Positions 32,673 to 44,610 of a stretch of DNA of 64,000 bases are shown piece by piece. Each line of letters begins with the position of its first letter. Positions within the stretch are counted from its first letter, which is position 1. The notes under the pieces are model-generated. The model had not been told where the DNA came from. It worked only from the letters and a program-made list of their open reading frames with translations, and ran no database searches. The position numbers were made by a program, and so were the translations under genes. This DNA comes from Enchytraeus crypticus (lineage: Eukaryota; Annelida; Clitellata; Enchytraeida; Enchytraeidae). The stretch lies in assembly GCA_905160935.1 (NCBI GenBank), contig CAJHZI010000478.1, forward strand, positions 131,001 through 195,000. Direction: 5' to 3'.

Positions 32673-33404
32673 ACAACTATGCAAGAAAACCCTAATCGGA
32701 GTTTCAAATTGAATAAAACTGTAATGAAATTAACTCTTGACATAGAAAATATATTATAGAAACTATGTCCAATTGTAAAGAAATATCATATTATCACTAG
32801 AATACAAAAACCATAAAACATTCTAGGTAAATGTGAAAATTATCATGCTGGAGGAGATAGGTTCAAAATCCAGCAAATCTGGTTCTGACGCGATCTTATG
32901 ACGTATCTCTCGCGATACGCGTGCAGTCGTTAATATGATATTTACAGCTTTATGTTGATTAAATACATTGCAACGTAGCAAATGTTTCATATCTATGACC
33001 TGAATTGTGTTGCCTCGAGTAGGAACTTTTTATTTCTATAAATTTTTTGCGTAGATCTACTTAACAATTCGTTCAAGAGAATATCATTATTAAGCTCTCA
33101 GCTAGGGCTTCAATGTCAAAGGCCTTCAGTTGTGTCGCTTATTTAAATAACTATTTTATTTTCTTAGAACTTTCAGGTTCTTCGTAAGTAACGCTGTCCA
33201 TCATCCAGGCTAACGTCTAATTTGTCTGCAGGGTTTATAAAGATGAAGCAAGCCTGCGTTGTTTAGCTCACGTATTTAACGCCCTATTCGTCCCCTAATG
33301 GAGAGAATTAGAACGTTTCAGAGCGAATGATCTAGTTCATTACACTAATAGGTCCATAATTCTCCAAACAACAGTCCGCAGAAATGAGTCATGCATATTG
33401 TTCA
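32673..33404. other. No recognisable feature
   Basis: AT-rich non-coding DNA. Confidence 0.5.
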
Positions 33405-33715
33405 TCTAGACATTCATAGAGTCGCCATCTCTGGAATAAAGTGAAACTGTCAATCATCAGAGTCGTCATTGTGGTATAATGTGAAACTGTCAATCATCAG
33501 AGTCGCCATCTGTGGAATAATGTGAAATTGTCAATCATCAGAGTCGCCATCTCTGGAATAATGCGAAACTGTCAATCATCAGAGACGCCATCTGTGAAAT
33601 AATGTGAAATTGTCAATCATCAGAGTCTCCATCTGTGGAATAATGCGAAACTGTCAATCATCAGAGTCGCCATCTGTGAAATAATGTGAAATTGTCAATC
33701 ATCAGAGTAGTCAAC
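33405..33715. repeat. 41-bp minisatellite
   Basis: About seven to eight copies of a unit made of GTCGCCATCTGTGGAATAAT and GTGAAATTGTCAATCATCAG plus A. Alternating variants (GTGGAATAATGCG / GTGAAATAATGTG) hint at a two-unit period in the right half. Confidence 0.95.
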
Positions 33716-33814
33716 AATGAAATAATTATGAAGCTCGGCTATTTTTTAAATTTGAGCTCAACACAAACGGTAATAGCCGTGATATTTGGTGTCGCCTTCT
33801 CATCCACATTGAAT

Positions 33815-33990
33815 GGTGTCTACTATTCAACGGTGTCTAAGTAGTGTCTACTATTCAATGGGGTCTACTATTTAATGGTGTCTACTATTAAATGGGGTCT
33901 ACTATTTAATGGTGTATACTATTCATTGGGGTCTACTATTTAATGGTGTCTACTATTCAATGTTGTCTACTATTCAATGGGGTCAACTAT
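33815..33990. repeat. 17-bp minisatellite (GGTGTCTACTATTCAAT)
   Basis: About eleven copies, alternating GGTG and GGGG starts and TTCAAT / TTTAAT ends. Confidence 0.9.
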
Positions 33991-34629
33991 CCCGTATTCT
34001 TGCGGATATTACCATGGAGTATCGAGTTCAAGGAATATGGAATATTAAATAGTGATTATTGAATATACCGATGATTGTTTAAATGAAGATGCACGCTGAA
34101 CATCTTTCTACCAGAATGGTAGCTCTTAAAACTTACTATTATATACATAAGACAATCCTTTATTAACTGGCGATTAAAACTAACAGAGAAAAACACATTC
34201 ACACTATCTGCAAGAATTCCACTGGCCATAACTTTCTTTTCGTAATCTTTGAAGCACAAGTAACGTCTGCTCTTTCCTCGCATTTTATGAAGACATCACA
34301 AAATACTTCTAGGTACGATTAGCATACAACTACAGTTTGGCTAGGGACTGCTCGAGCGAAGTAATTCGTTTTTATATAGATTTACTTTCGGATTTAACTT
34401 CAATTTTTTAAACTTTTCTCAAAAGCTGATACAGTAAGGGCTGTCGTCAACTTTGTGACACAGTTGTTGCTGTTGGTGTTTGTCGAGGCAGTTTTCGGAC
34501 GAGCCGTTGTTCTCATATTGGCTTTACTGTTGTTATAAAAGTTTTCACAGTTGTTGTTACTATTGTTGTTGTTGTTGTTGCTGTCAGACAACAAGTACAC
34601 CAGAGAGTTTGCTCAACTTTGCAACACAT
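33991..34629. other. Spacer with a GTT run
   Basis: A short (GTT)n at 34555-34585; otherwise nothing recognisable. Confidence 0.5.
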
Positions 34630-35215
34630 CAGGTTGAGTCAGACCCTAGGGCGTCCTTATATATCCGTCTGCCCTCTTTAACACCAGCGTGATTGAATTA
34701 GACCTAGGGTCAATAAATATCCGCCTGTCATCTTTAACACCAGCATGGTTGAATTAGACCTAGGGATCCATATATATCCGTGTGTCCTCTTTAACACTAG
34801 CGTGGTTCAGTTAGACCTATGGGTCAGTGTATATCCTCCTGTCCTCTGTAACACTAGCATGGTTAAGTTAGACCTAGGGGTCAATATATATCCGCCTGTC
34901 CTCTTTAACACTAGCGTGGTTGAGTTTGACGTAGGGGTCCATATATATCCTCCAATCATCTTTAAAACCTGTATGATTAAGTTAGACATAGGGGTTCATA
35001 TATGTCCGCCTGCCCTCATTAACACTAGCTTGATTTAGCAGACCCTAGGGCGTCCTTATATGTCCGTCTGTCGTCTTTAACACCAGCATGCTTCAGATAG
35101 ACCTAGGGGTCTGTATATTTCCTCCTGTCCTCTTTAACACCAGCATGCCAGGACGTCCTTAGATATCCTCCTGCCTCCTTTAACACTAGGACGGTTGAGT
35201 CAAACTCTAGTGTGT
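34630..35215. repeat. 57-bp minisatellite
   Basis: About ten copies of a unit containing TTAGACCTAGGGGTC, ATATATATCCGCCTGTCCTC and TTTAACACTAGC. 57 is a multiple of three, so frames of 60-97 codons stay open on both strands (for instance VELDLGVHIYPPVLFNTS); I see no sign that they are used. Confidence 0.95.
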
Positions 35216-36299
35216 ATATGTATCCTTATAATCACTTTCCAATAAATTTGCTGAATAAGATCCCGGGGTTTTTGCGGCCTCCATATAAGATCTTCGACAA
35301 TGAATTAATAGACACGAGTTTAATTTATAAATACTAAAAATAGTTTTATAAGTCTCGAAGTTTCTCTATTAGACATTCTGATCTAATTAAAAGTCCAAAG
35401 AGACCTGTCAGTTTTCTGCTTTGATCGAATAAGCGAAAAATGAGACCAGGAATTGAATTGTATACCCAATGGCATGTAGTTCAGGGTAGACATTGACTTG
35501 GTAACAAAGAAGACGTCCATGGTATGGCATCGTCAATCTTATACCATCGGAACAGATTAGCAGGAGCAGCTTGAGTAATACAAAAATTACATTATTAGAT
35601 ACAAAATTACACTTGTATGGTATGAGGGATAGACTCTCTCATAGGCTCTATCATATGAAGTAGTCGACTCTAAAAGACGGATTCAAACGACGGTCTAAAA
35701 GACGTTTTTTGTAGTCGGCTTCAATCATTCAATGATGTCACGGGTGTAAATTGAGATAAACAATATATTTCAATATTGTAATGTTTGACGTACAAGTAAG
35801 GCCTAATTTATTCATTGCAAATGGGTTGCTACAATTCACTTCACTTCGCATTCGTTGTTCCTGCAGCATCTACTAATGCTTATACTACTGAATGTCAACT
35901 TGGTATTACTTGCAATGACCAGTTCTAACCGGATATAGCACGTCATAACCGGTTAGAACTACATTTTTTTCTAATTCACAAAATAATTTCCACTTAATAA
36001 TTCTCAATTATTGTAAATGTTGAATTATTGCTGTTCGAACTGAAGCTATTGATACAGAGGCATAGCTATACCTGTTAGGTCTGACTCTGCTACTAGACGA
36101 GGTGTTATAAGGTTATGTGATTTTTCTCTTCTACAACAGAAATAGAGATTAGCGAAGGGTGGAAGGATTTAGAGTCCAGCCTGTGGATTGTAGAGGTGGT
36201 TTAGGCGGATAACGCCTGAATCTTTGCTCACCTCTTTATCGCTCAAAGGCTTGAGTCAAGTGTTCAGACGTCACCGCCGTAAACCAAACATGCTGATAG
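35216..36299. other. No recognisable feature
   Basis: About 1.1 kb AT-rich non-coding DNA. Confidence 0.5.
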
Positions 36300-36510
36300 G
36301 CTGTGTAGACAAACATGCAGCCAGTTATGCAGACAAACATGCAAACAGTTCTGCAGACAAATATGCAGTGAGTTCAACAAAACATGCAGACAGTTCAACA
36401 GACACACATACAGCCAGTTCTGCAGTCAATCATGCAGCCAGTTATGCAGACAAACATGCAGACAGTTCTGCAGACAAACATGCACCCAGCTATGCAGAAA
36501 ATACACAAGC
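36300..36510. repeat. 24-bp minisatellite (AGACAAACATGCAGCCAGTT)
   Basis: About nine copies, with CAG-CAG-TT and ATGCAGAC variants. Two overlapping open frames of 92-112 codons are repeat artefacts. Confidence 0.95.
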
Positions 36511-36518
36511 TGTTCGCT

Positions 36519-36935
36519 GCAGGAATCATTTCCAATTTCCAACTATTGCGCATGCGCCATGACCGTTGTGACAGGGTCGAGGTTGCAAATTTTGTGTTAC
36601 AAAGTTACAAATTGTATTTTTTTAAAACTATCCCTTATCCTAACCCCTACCCTTCACCCTAACCCTAACTAACCGTATTCTTATGGAACTAGTAAAATGT
36701 AGTAACTTAAACGTTAAAAAATTAATAGTAACTCGAGCCAGAATAGAACCTAGAATCCCATAAGCTAAATCCTAGCTCTATACTCCTAAGCTATCGGTGC
36801 TTCCGTTAGAACACGGTTGAATACATGATCTCAACATATCGTGCTAGAAAATCGTAATATCATATAACAAAATTCTTATTACAATTCTTGTGCGCTTGCG
36901 CAATAGTTGGAATTCGTTCCTTCCATGAACCGCTT
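36519..36935. mobile_element. MITE-like element with inverted termini
   Basis: CCAACTATTGCGCATGCGC near 36538 is matched in inverted orientation by GCGCTTGCGCAATAGTTGG near 36892; homology extends outward on both sides with GGAA...TTCC. The ~400-bp unit has no transposase frame. Inside are a telomere-like CACCCTAACCCTAACTAACC (about 36655) and a tRNA-like stretch on the minus strand (TAGCTTAGGAGTATAGAGC ... TAGGTTCTATTCTGG). I could not fix the target duplication. Confidence 0.6.
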
Positions 36936-38649
36936 GTGAAAATGCAGGCAGCTGATAAGCAGCAGTCAACCACTTGAGTCCATCACTGGCGCAGAGTTGA
37001 GATTACGTAGGCACAGCATCAGGGTTCAGGCTCGAGATTACGTAGGTTCCTCTTGCATGAAGTAGATTTATTAGACTAAGGCTGCGATTGTTAGCTTTTT
37101 CTCAGGTAGAAAATCTAGATTTAAATCCACAGATTTCTCTTCTGTATTCGATAATGCTTCCATTGACTCTTGATATAGTAAACCTTATCAAAAGCAAACA
37201 ACCACTTGAGTTTCTATAACTAAAGTACAGTAAACTAAATGAAATTATACGTTAGAATGCACCAGAAGGTTGGAAGATGATCCAATTTCATGCGCGTCAT
37301 ATTTACTGATGACCTAAAACAAGACCGACAATGGTACTAAACAGAATGAAGATCATTTCTGCTCAATACATCCTTATTCCTCTGCTACTTCTATGCAATT
37401 CTGCTTATAAGGAAAACTCTTTAACCTGAAAATATAAATAGAAACAATTACAAATCCTTGAAAACTATTAGAAATCATCAAAAATTCTCCTGAATCTCCT
37501 ACCATTGTGATAGATCTACTACATTTGAGAAATTTCTGTTAAACTGACAACGCACTGCGTTGTCAGTTAAATAGCTCCATATGGCAACGTAAACGAAATG
37601 AAACTATCTGGCGAGCTTTCTGTACGCTTACACTGACCAGAAGCCACGTAAAACCTCTATATACGCTTAAAGGCAGCCCACGACCACTTGTTAAATGCAA
37701 TCAATCTTCTGGAGATATTTCATAGCATTGGAGTAAACGGTCGACCCACTGATACGAAAGCGGAATGCGCACTGATGTTGGATTCTGTGTTATAAATGTA
37801 GCATAGCTGTAACCGGCTGTAGCGACAGGATGGCACACTTAATAGCGCACTTGGCTCGTTTGTAGGTAATGCCATATCGAGTCTCAGCCAATCTCATAAG
37901 AGTCAGTATCGTTTGTCTTCAAAACAGTCGCCAAGCTAACGCTTAAAATATCACTAATAAGTTGTACAGGTGTAATTAGGGTCATTGTAGTCTACTGCAT
38001 ATCGTTTAATATAATGATTTATAAATTAAAATTAATGTAAGCACGTTAACGCTGGTTCATTCTCTGAGGCTACAAATAAATCTACATGGATGTTGATTAC
38101 ATGTTGTACTACATCGATATTTTGATTGATCAGAGCAATACAAAACATAAATAGACATGTACATGTAATAACATGTTTTATAACAAAGCAATGCAATACC
38201 ATTCGCTTTAAAGATGAGGATCATTAGGCCTAACCATACTGCATAACATTAATAGTACCTAATTACATGTATATAACAGATTATTGCATTAATGTGAGCA
38301 TGTTATACGATGTGTGCTGATAATACACTGCAAGTTTTCATCGATAGATAATAAAGTAGTTATCGCTTTAGCATTTCTGATCAACAGGTAAGCATTGCAT
38401 CTAATTTCAGTGACACAAAACATCTGCTAGGCGCGGATACAGACGCTAAACTTATTTAACTAAGTCTTTTATGTCAATCGATTACGCGTTGTATGTATTT
38501 GGTACTAAACTAACACTGGACTGTACGCTCTCGTACTAGGTCGATACTTTGCACTATGTACTTTGTAATCGATGCAGCTATCCGGTTTACGTCCTACGAT
38601 TCTAGGATGACAGCTGGGATGTTATATTAACTGGATGCAGCACTTCTCT
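36936..38649. other. Featureless stretch with one short palindrome
   Basis: About 1.7 kb. The only structures I see are the palindrome at 37543-37567 and TAGGCCTA at 38225-38232. Confidence 0.5.
37543..37567. repeat. Near-perfect 25-bp palindrome
   Basis: ACTGACAACGCA and TGCGTTGTCAGT are exact reverse complements separated by a single C. Confidence 0.9.
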
Positions 38650-38745
38650 ATAGCTCTAATAATTATAATAATAATAAAGGTTTAACGTCCGTTTCGTCAT
38701 GCAAGGATGATGTCAGGGACGTCGTTAATAGCTGAAGCGTGGTGA
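38650..38745 (-). mobile_element. Family E 3' end
   Basis: On the minus strand: GACGTCCCTGACATCATCC, TTGCATGACGAAACGGACG, TTAAACC and a TTTATTATTATAATT tail. The ACGTCC/GGACGT and CATCC/GGATG pairs can form nested stems. Confidence 0.7.
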
Positions 38746-39402
38746 TTAATCATTCAGCATCATCAAAACTGCACGGCTCTGTTTAAATACAATCTCAAAT
38801 CTCGGAGAGTTTTATACCAACCAAATAAGAAATGATATTTGAGATAATATGACAAAAGTAATGACAATATATAAATTTAGTTTGGAAGATTAATCATAAG
38901 ATTAATCAAAGATTAATAACGAAGATAGATAAATAAATTATAAAGAAGATAGATAAAAACTAGATAAATAAATAGATTAATAATCGAAAATAAACGAAGA
39001 TTAATCAAAAGCCTCATTGACTAATTTATTATTACGGTTTTACGAAATTGTAAAACGAAAAAAATTTCAAGCATATCCCTTCATATAGAATAAACATAGG
39101 AAAACTTCATAGGAAACGTAGCTGGTTTTTATTATCCTACAAAGTGTATCTATATACTATATATACTATGATATCTACATAGTATATATTAGTAGAAGAT
39201 GATATCATTTATCTTTCTAGCTCTATCATCACTCCATTAGAACTGTGGAAGAACGTTAGTGGCATTCTTCAATCCTCAGCCATACCTAATACCTAATATC
39301 AATAGTATTCCTGAGCCACTCGCTTAGCCAGCCTCTGAGACTAAGGACAGGGATTTATAAATTAAACTTCGTCTAGGTTGAAGTGGAGATGCTGTCAGTA
39401 GC
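38746..39402. other. Spacer with a weak AGATTAAT/AGATAGAT repeat
   Basis: Degenerate AGATTAATCA / AGATAGATAAAT words at 38880-39005; nothing else. Confidence 0.5.
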
Positions 39403-39545
39403 TACCTGTAAAGCTGGTAAAGCTAGAGTTATCGTCAGTTTTCTCACTCGAAAGCCATGTCAGTGACGGGCGAACCAAGGATTTTAACCCCGCACATACT
39501 GATCCACGGTCGAGTATCTTACCGACATCGCCACTGGCTCCAGCC
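39403..39545 (-). mobile_element. SINE-B copy
   Basis: Minus strand: GCTGGAGCCAGTGGCGATGT, GATACTCGACCGTGGATCAG, a mutated B-box region (GGGGTTAAAATCC), CTTGGTTCGCCCGTCACTGA and a tail with ACGATAACTCTAGC. Near full length. Confidence 0.75.
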
Positions 39546-40744
39546 TGCATGATTTAACGTTCAGCATAGCATGACTGAGGCTATGAAGCATTAGATGCTT
39601 GGTTGGAATAAATCCTACACCAGATATGGAGGGAAACTGGAATTCCGCAGCCGACCTCCAGACCCTTCTTGGATAAAATGGCAAAGTACTCGAGAATTTC
39701 ATTAAAAACGTTCTGCGAGACAATCCTAGCAAGAAAGAGCTAGAAACACTTCAGGATGTGCAAACACAGGGTGGATAGATTGCATGTGAAGTGGGTCAGA
39801 ACGACAGAGAGCGAGAGAGAGAGAGAGAGAGAGAGAAAACCAAAGACGTGTAGTATGTGATATCTCCGATAAGATAACAAATTTCTAGAAGCTTGCATGG
39901 AAGTTTAATTTTAAAACAAACCCCACAATAAATCACTGATAGCTGGAAGGTCTTTTCTACGAAAATCGATATTTTAAATGTTAAATGTATAGTGAAATAA
40001 TGTTTATTAAAGCAACTTTAATCTTGCTCAGCTATACTGACCATTACTAGTGACCAATTAAAAACTTCACCGTATAAAAATCTCGTAAACTGGCTGTGCG
40101 TATTGAGAAAATTCTGAATGAGCCACCAAAAATATGTGATATAACAAATTTTGGCGTTGTTCAAATTTTTGCGCCTCTCAGATGTGAAAGTATCATATTA
40201 TAAGTTATATAAACTGGATGAGATGGAAAAGATTCCGATGAAGCTGGATGACATGGAAAAGGTCCTGTGTAATAAGCGTTCGTTTCTACAACTGATTATT
40301 CTGCTAGCTGAATGAACTAGCCAGTGGTGCACTATTATGATATGTCATTAATATCAATACATATCATACAATATTGATACCATGTGATATCGATGCCATT
40401 ATTTTACTGATATTTTATTCGTTTATATGTAAACATAATCAGTTTCGGTCAGCAGTATCCTTATAGAAAACAAAAGCTGACTTTAACCAAGTGGACCAAA
40501 ATTATACTATTATTATACCTTTAATTTATTTATAAGTTTGTAAAATAAATTTAATGACATTTATTTTTATTTCATAATTGATATAGTGGAAAACACAATT
40601 AGGATATAGAATTCATGAATTGATTAATAGAAAATACGAAGAAAATTGAATCTATTCTGAATTTAGCCTGCAACGTAAGAAGCCTGTCAATTAGTTGATG
40701 ATGTTTGACTAGACAATTAAATACGGAATAAAGATATAACAGAT
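39546..40744. other. Spacer with a short GA tract
   Basis: (GA)n at 39807-39836 and a 27-bp near-duplication (GATGA-ATGGAAAAG) at 40215-40262. Otherwise nothing recognisable. Confidence 0.5.
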
Positions 40745-40816
40745 ACAATCAATCAATATATAAGACTTTAACGTCCGGTTCTTCCCATAAGGCTTTGTCA
40801 GGGACGTCTCTTGCGA
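40745..40816 (-). mobile_element. Family E variant with ATTG tail
   Basis: On the minus strand: GAGACGTCCCTGACAAAGCC, TTATGGGAAGAACCGGACG, TTAAAGTC, then ATTGATTG. A sister of the ATT-tailed copies. Confidence 0.6.
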
Positions 40817-41483
40817 CTACGTTTACTTTATTTCGCATCAGTATTCTATGGAATGATCATTGTGAGAAGAGATTTCAAGTCCCCTGAGAAATAGAGAAGT
40901 CTGTTAACTATCAGACTATACAAATATATATTTAGAAATAAATGAATTCAATGTAAATATAAAATATTTAACCTATTTGTCTTTTTTCTTTCCATCGTAG
41001 TGTAACTGGAAGTAATCGGATTTACTTGAATCAATTTTAGCATTCGGGTTTCTTCTGTGTTTTGCCAATGACTCTCTCCTTTCAAACATCGATCTAAAAT
41101 TAACATTTAATTAATTAATATTTTGCAAGTATGCTATGGATTTTGATATGGTATGGGAAAGAGAGGAGTAATGAAGGTCCATTCGTATCCCGATCCTAGT
41201 TATAGGATCGGGACAGCTGAGAACTGGACTGAGAGAACGGGACTGAGGGAACTGGACTGGAGAACGGGACTCCGGACAACTGAGAATAAAAGGAAGAAGA
41301 TGATGATGACGATGATGCTATTGGTCTTGAATTAACAAAGGCAGGTATATACATGTAGATCTTACTATAATTTTTATTAAATAATTTAGTGAGAAAGAAG
41401 CATTAGCCAAATGTTGTTAATATCAGCTAAACAAATATCTTCAGCAAAACTACTTGGCTCTCTACTCTAAGTTAACACCCAGG
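40817..41483. other. No recognisable feature
   Basis: A 60-codon frame at 41153-41335 covers small AACTGGACTGAGAGAACGGG duplications and is not a credible gene. Confidence 0.5.
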
Positions 41484-41523
41484 TTATAACATGCGTCACA
41501 AACACTAGTGACGCATGTTATAA
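41484..41523. repeat. Hairpin: perfect 16-bp inverted repeat
   Basis: TTATAACATGCGTCAC (41484-41499) and GTGACGCATGTTATAA (41508-41523) pair exactly around the 8-nt loop AAACACTA. Confidence 0.95.
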
Positions 41524-41777
41524 TCCAGTTCCACGGAGATCATGCTGCTGACATGCGCCTCAGGACTTCAGCACATCTGACGCTATTCCATATCCTACAT
41601 TCCATGAGACAGTTCCATCACAGGATTGCTTCCATAAGCATAATAATAAAATTGCTTCAAGTTCTTGGATTGGAAATTCTTTAAATAGAGAAACTAATAA
41701 TTGAAGATATTTTCCTGAAATAAAGTACAATATGAAGAAGATCAATAAAATACGATGAACTTTACATAACAAGTCTC
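41524..41777. other. No recognisable feature
   Basis: A 70-codon frame on the minus strand (41560-41772) is not recognisable. Confidence 0.4.
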
Positions 41778-41817
41778 TTACTCTTTCTTTCTTTCTTTCT
41801 TTCTATCTATCTTTCTA

Positions 41818-41865
<48 letters not shown>

Positions 41866-41866
41866 G
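41778..41866. repeat. CTTT / CT microsatellite
   Basis: TTTCTTTCTTTCTTTC and CTATCTTT repeats passing into (CT)n. Confidence 0.95.
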
Positions 41867-42395
41867 AGTTCTGCCAAGTGGCAGATCTACAGTATATGTT
41901 CATACTCAGTGTCTGTTTTCACACTCCATTAAAACACTATATGTATGAAGAAGTTAATCCCTTCGCAAAAGGGCATGCCTTATTCAATTCATACCTACTT
42001 GATTGGGCTAAATATTACATAGTTGAGAGTTATCTCTGACGCATACTAGGATGCTAACGAGTTGTTGCTAACAAAGTCGTTATATTCTAGATATTGCGTT
42101 TGACTCTATATTTAACTGATTTCCAATAGCTGCTTTAGATTTCAAATTATCTACTCTATAAATCTGTTGACTCCGTTGTAATAATTCACTTTACGACTGT
42201 TACTACATGTATGTGTGTGTGTTTCATTATCGTTAAATTTTCATATAAATTCTTCAGCTTTATGGATGTATGATATTGAAAAATCCTCCATCGTATGACA
42301 AATTTTAACATTTATCGTAATTTGCATGTCCATTCGCAACTTCTTGAAAATATTCAAAACAATGCGTATTGGTTACAAAAATATCCGAGACCAAT
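41867..42395. other. No recognisable feature
   Basis: AT-rich spacer. Confidence 0.5.
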
Positions 42396-42632
42396 CGCTC
42401 GAGTCAAAGACCAAGACCGGAACCTTTGAGACAAAGACCAAGACCGGAACCTTTGAGACAAAGACCAAGACCGGAACCTTTGAGACAAAGACCAAGACCG
42501 GAACCTTTGAGACAAAGACCAAAACCGGAACCTTTGAGACAAAGACCAAGACCGGAACCTTTGAGACAAAGACCAAAACCGGAACCTCTGAGACAAAGAC
42601 CGGAACTTTTGAGACAAAGACCAATACCGGTA
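42396..42632. repeat. 27-bp minisatellite (GAGACAAAGACCAAGACCGG)
   Basis: About eight copies ending AACCTTT, with one shortened unit at the right. All frames remain open because 27 is a multiple of three (ETKTKTGTF, RPRPEPLRQ and so on); these are artefacts. Confidence 0.95.
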
Positions 42633-42724
42633 AATCCCGGTCTCCGCAGCCTCGAACTCTAGCTACACCAGGTCTCAATGATTAGTGACAGTCACGTGAT
42701 AGACCCTACAGTAGGCCTAAGTAT
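42633..42724. other. Short spacer
   Basis: Contains TAGGCCTA at 42712-42719. Confidence 0.4.
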
Positions 42725-42820
42725 ATTATAACAGCGGATCAGTAGGTGCAGGGTTCCAACCCAGTGTTCTCCCGTCACTGACATGCTATCGGGATGGAAA
42801 CGGACGTTAAACTTGTAGAA
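42725..42820 (+). mobile_element. Diverged SINE-B fragment
   Basis: GCGGATCAGTAGGTGCAGGG, TTCCAACCCAGTG, CTCCCGTCACTGACATGC and GAAACGGACGTTAAACTTG. The tail is intermediate between SINE-B and family E. Confidence 0.6.
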
Positions 42821-43218
42821 GAAAATACACCCTAATTGTAGAAAATCTAAAGTGAAATCAGGGTGGCTATAGTTCTACCATTATTAATCCACCAAGGGCT
42901 ACAGGTTGCGGACTACTGAAATCAGCTTAATGGATACATTTCAAGAAGGAAGGAGGGGTTCCAGTTAAAAAATTAATCAAATACCACAAAGTAGCGTAAT
43001 GCTCACAGAAATCACCATAGCGCACTGTAGTCATAGAAAGAACAATTACAGAATTTGCAAATTTAAATCAGAAGATCAACTCGGATCATCCTAGACACAT
43101 CATAAATTAGTCAAAATGCTACATTTTGACTATTCTAATGAATAATAATGTTGATTTGTTTTTGTTTGTCACTTGTAAATTACTAGGTTTGCACTGCTTA
43201 ACTGTACATGTAATCATG
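42821..43218. other. No recognisable feature
   Basis: Non-coding. Confidence 0.45.
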
Positions 43219-43300
43219 CTAATCAATCAATCAATCAATCAATCAATAAGAATTTAACGTCAGATTCCTCGCCATAAGGCACTGTCAGGGTATTCTCTTG
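43219..43300 (-). mobile_element. Family E variant with (ATTG)n tail
   Basis: On the plus strand AATCAATCAATCAATCAATC is followed by AATTTAACGTCAGATTCC, TCGCCATAAGGCACTGTCAG and GGTA. Same type as 40745-40816. Confidence 0.65.
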
Positions 43301-44067
43301 CAGACACTATACAAACAGGCGCAAAAGCCCCACACGATGACGACTGAATACACAGAGACCACAAGAGAAAACGAGATCAAAACAGTGCAAATCCAAGATC
43401 TAAGGCAAGCGGATCAAAATTTAGACCTATTGCGGAAAGGGTTGGGTTTTTAGTGTCTAAGTGATATCTTTTTTGTTTAGTTTATTTTCTATTTTTTTGT
43501 TTGTTTGAATCTACCATGTATTGGTGAAATAAAGTCTATATTATTCTATCGTAATCGTTAATAATTCACCCGAATCCCAGGGACGCCCCCCTCGTCTCTC
43601 CCACCTCTCAGCAGTTTCAGAATCTCTCACCAGTAGGTCCAGTCGCTGACGAGGCAGTGACACGGGTAGCTCTTTACTTACCACAGCTCAGGGTCCTGGC
43701 GACGTTAGACTTGTAATTGAATATTGTATGGCGGTAATGTTGACAGATTGGCGAGCCTTTGCGCCATCCCACTCCCTCCCCTTCTCTATCTCTCCCCTCA
43801 AATCTCAACCACACCCTGTCGTCGACATAGCAGCGTGATGCTTACGAGATCTGTAAGCGAGGCGTGTTGTACAGTGAGTAAGAATTTTTGAACTAAAGTA
43901 GGTTTTTAAGATGTTAAGAACACCTTTGGCCTGCCGTGTGATTTTAATTTTGTATTGGCAAAGTACTAGAACATACATGTGTCGCTGAGGAACAGGGAAA
44001 CCTCTTTCACACATCCGATTAAATGTAAGAAATAGTGTTCTGTGAAGTTTTAAAAAATTAGGAGTAT
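43301..44067. other. No recognisable feature
   Basis: Non-coding. A 110-codon frame (43805-44137, minus) overlaps the start of a family E copy and has no recognisable domain. Confidence 0.5.
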
Positions 44068-44610
44068 ATAATAATAATAAAGGTTTACCGTCCATTTCCT
44101 CATCCAGGGATGATGTCAGGAACGTCCCCAACAGCACACATCACTACAGATCAATTCACCCAGACCAATCTGCGAAAGAAATGTGCTGAGGATAAGTAAG
44201 GTCCTAAACGAAAGCCAGTCCGGTGATCAAAAAATGGTCAAGGTAGATTGATTATGTCTATGGCGGGAAAAGGTAAGTTTTAAGCTTGCAAGAGAATGTT
44301 GAAAGAGAAAAACAAGAGCGAAGATTAGCAGGTAAAGAGTTCCAGATTTTGGGTTCTGTGTAAGAAAATGAACGTCTGCCCAATGATGTGAGAATATTTG
44401 GAACTGAGAGAAGATTGGCATCGGTGGAGCGAAGTGTACGTGAGGGACGATATTCACTAGACGAGAATAACGCTGTCTCCTAAGAGAAATCTGAAGAAGA
44501 AACAAGCGAAAGAACAAGAGCAAATAAGCCCTTTTCTTCAAACGATGATCTGAGACAGGTTCCTTGATCCGATGAAGGCTTGGTAACATGTTTAGTTGTA
44601 CAGCTGGATC
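44068..44610 (-). mobile_element. Longest family E copy
   Basis: The tail (AATAATAATAAAGGTTTACC, GTCCATTTCCTCATCC, GGGATGATGTCAGGAACGTC on the plus strand) is followed by about 470 bp of further sequence. In a plus-strand frame that sequence gives ERRLAGKEFQILGSV, then after one stop NERLPNDVRIFGTERRLASV and ERSVREGRYSLDENN. This looks like a decayed reading frame that I cannot assign, and it runs opposite to the presumed tail orientation. Whether body and tail belong to one element is inference. Confidence 0.45.

Noticed and set aside
34630..35215. Possible repeat protein in the 57-bp array
   Set aside because: Both strands are open, which fits a repeat artefact; units are diverged with no sign of codon-level constraint that I can see.
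36640..36680. Interstitial telomere as evidence of a chromosome fusion
   Set aside because: Only two to three CCCTAA-like units, imperfect, and inside a MITE-like element.
43805..44137. 110-codon minus-strand frame as a gene
   Set aside because: It overlaps a repetitive family E tail and translates to nothing recognisable.
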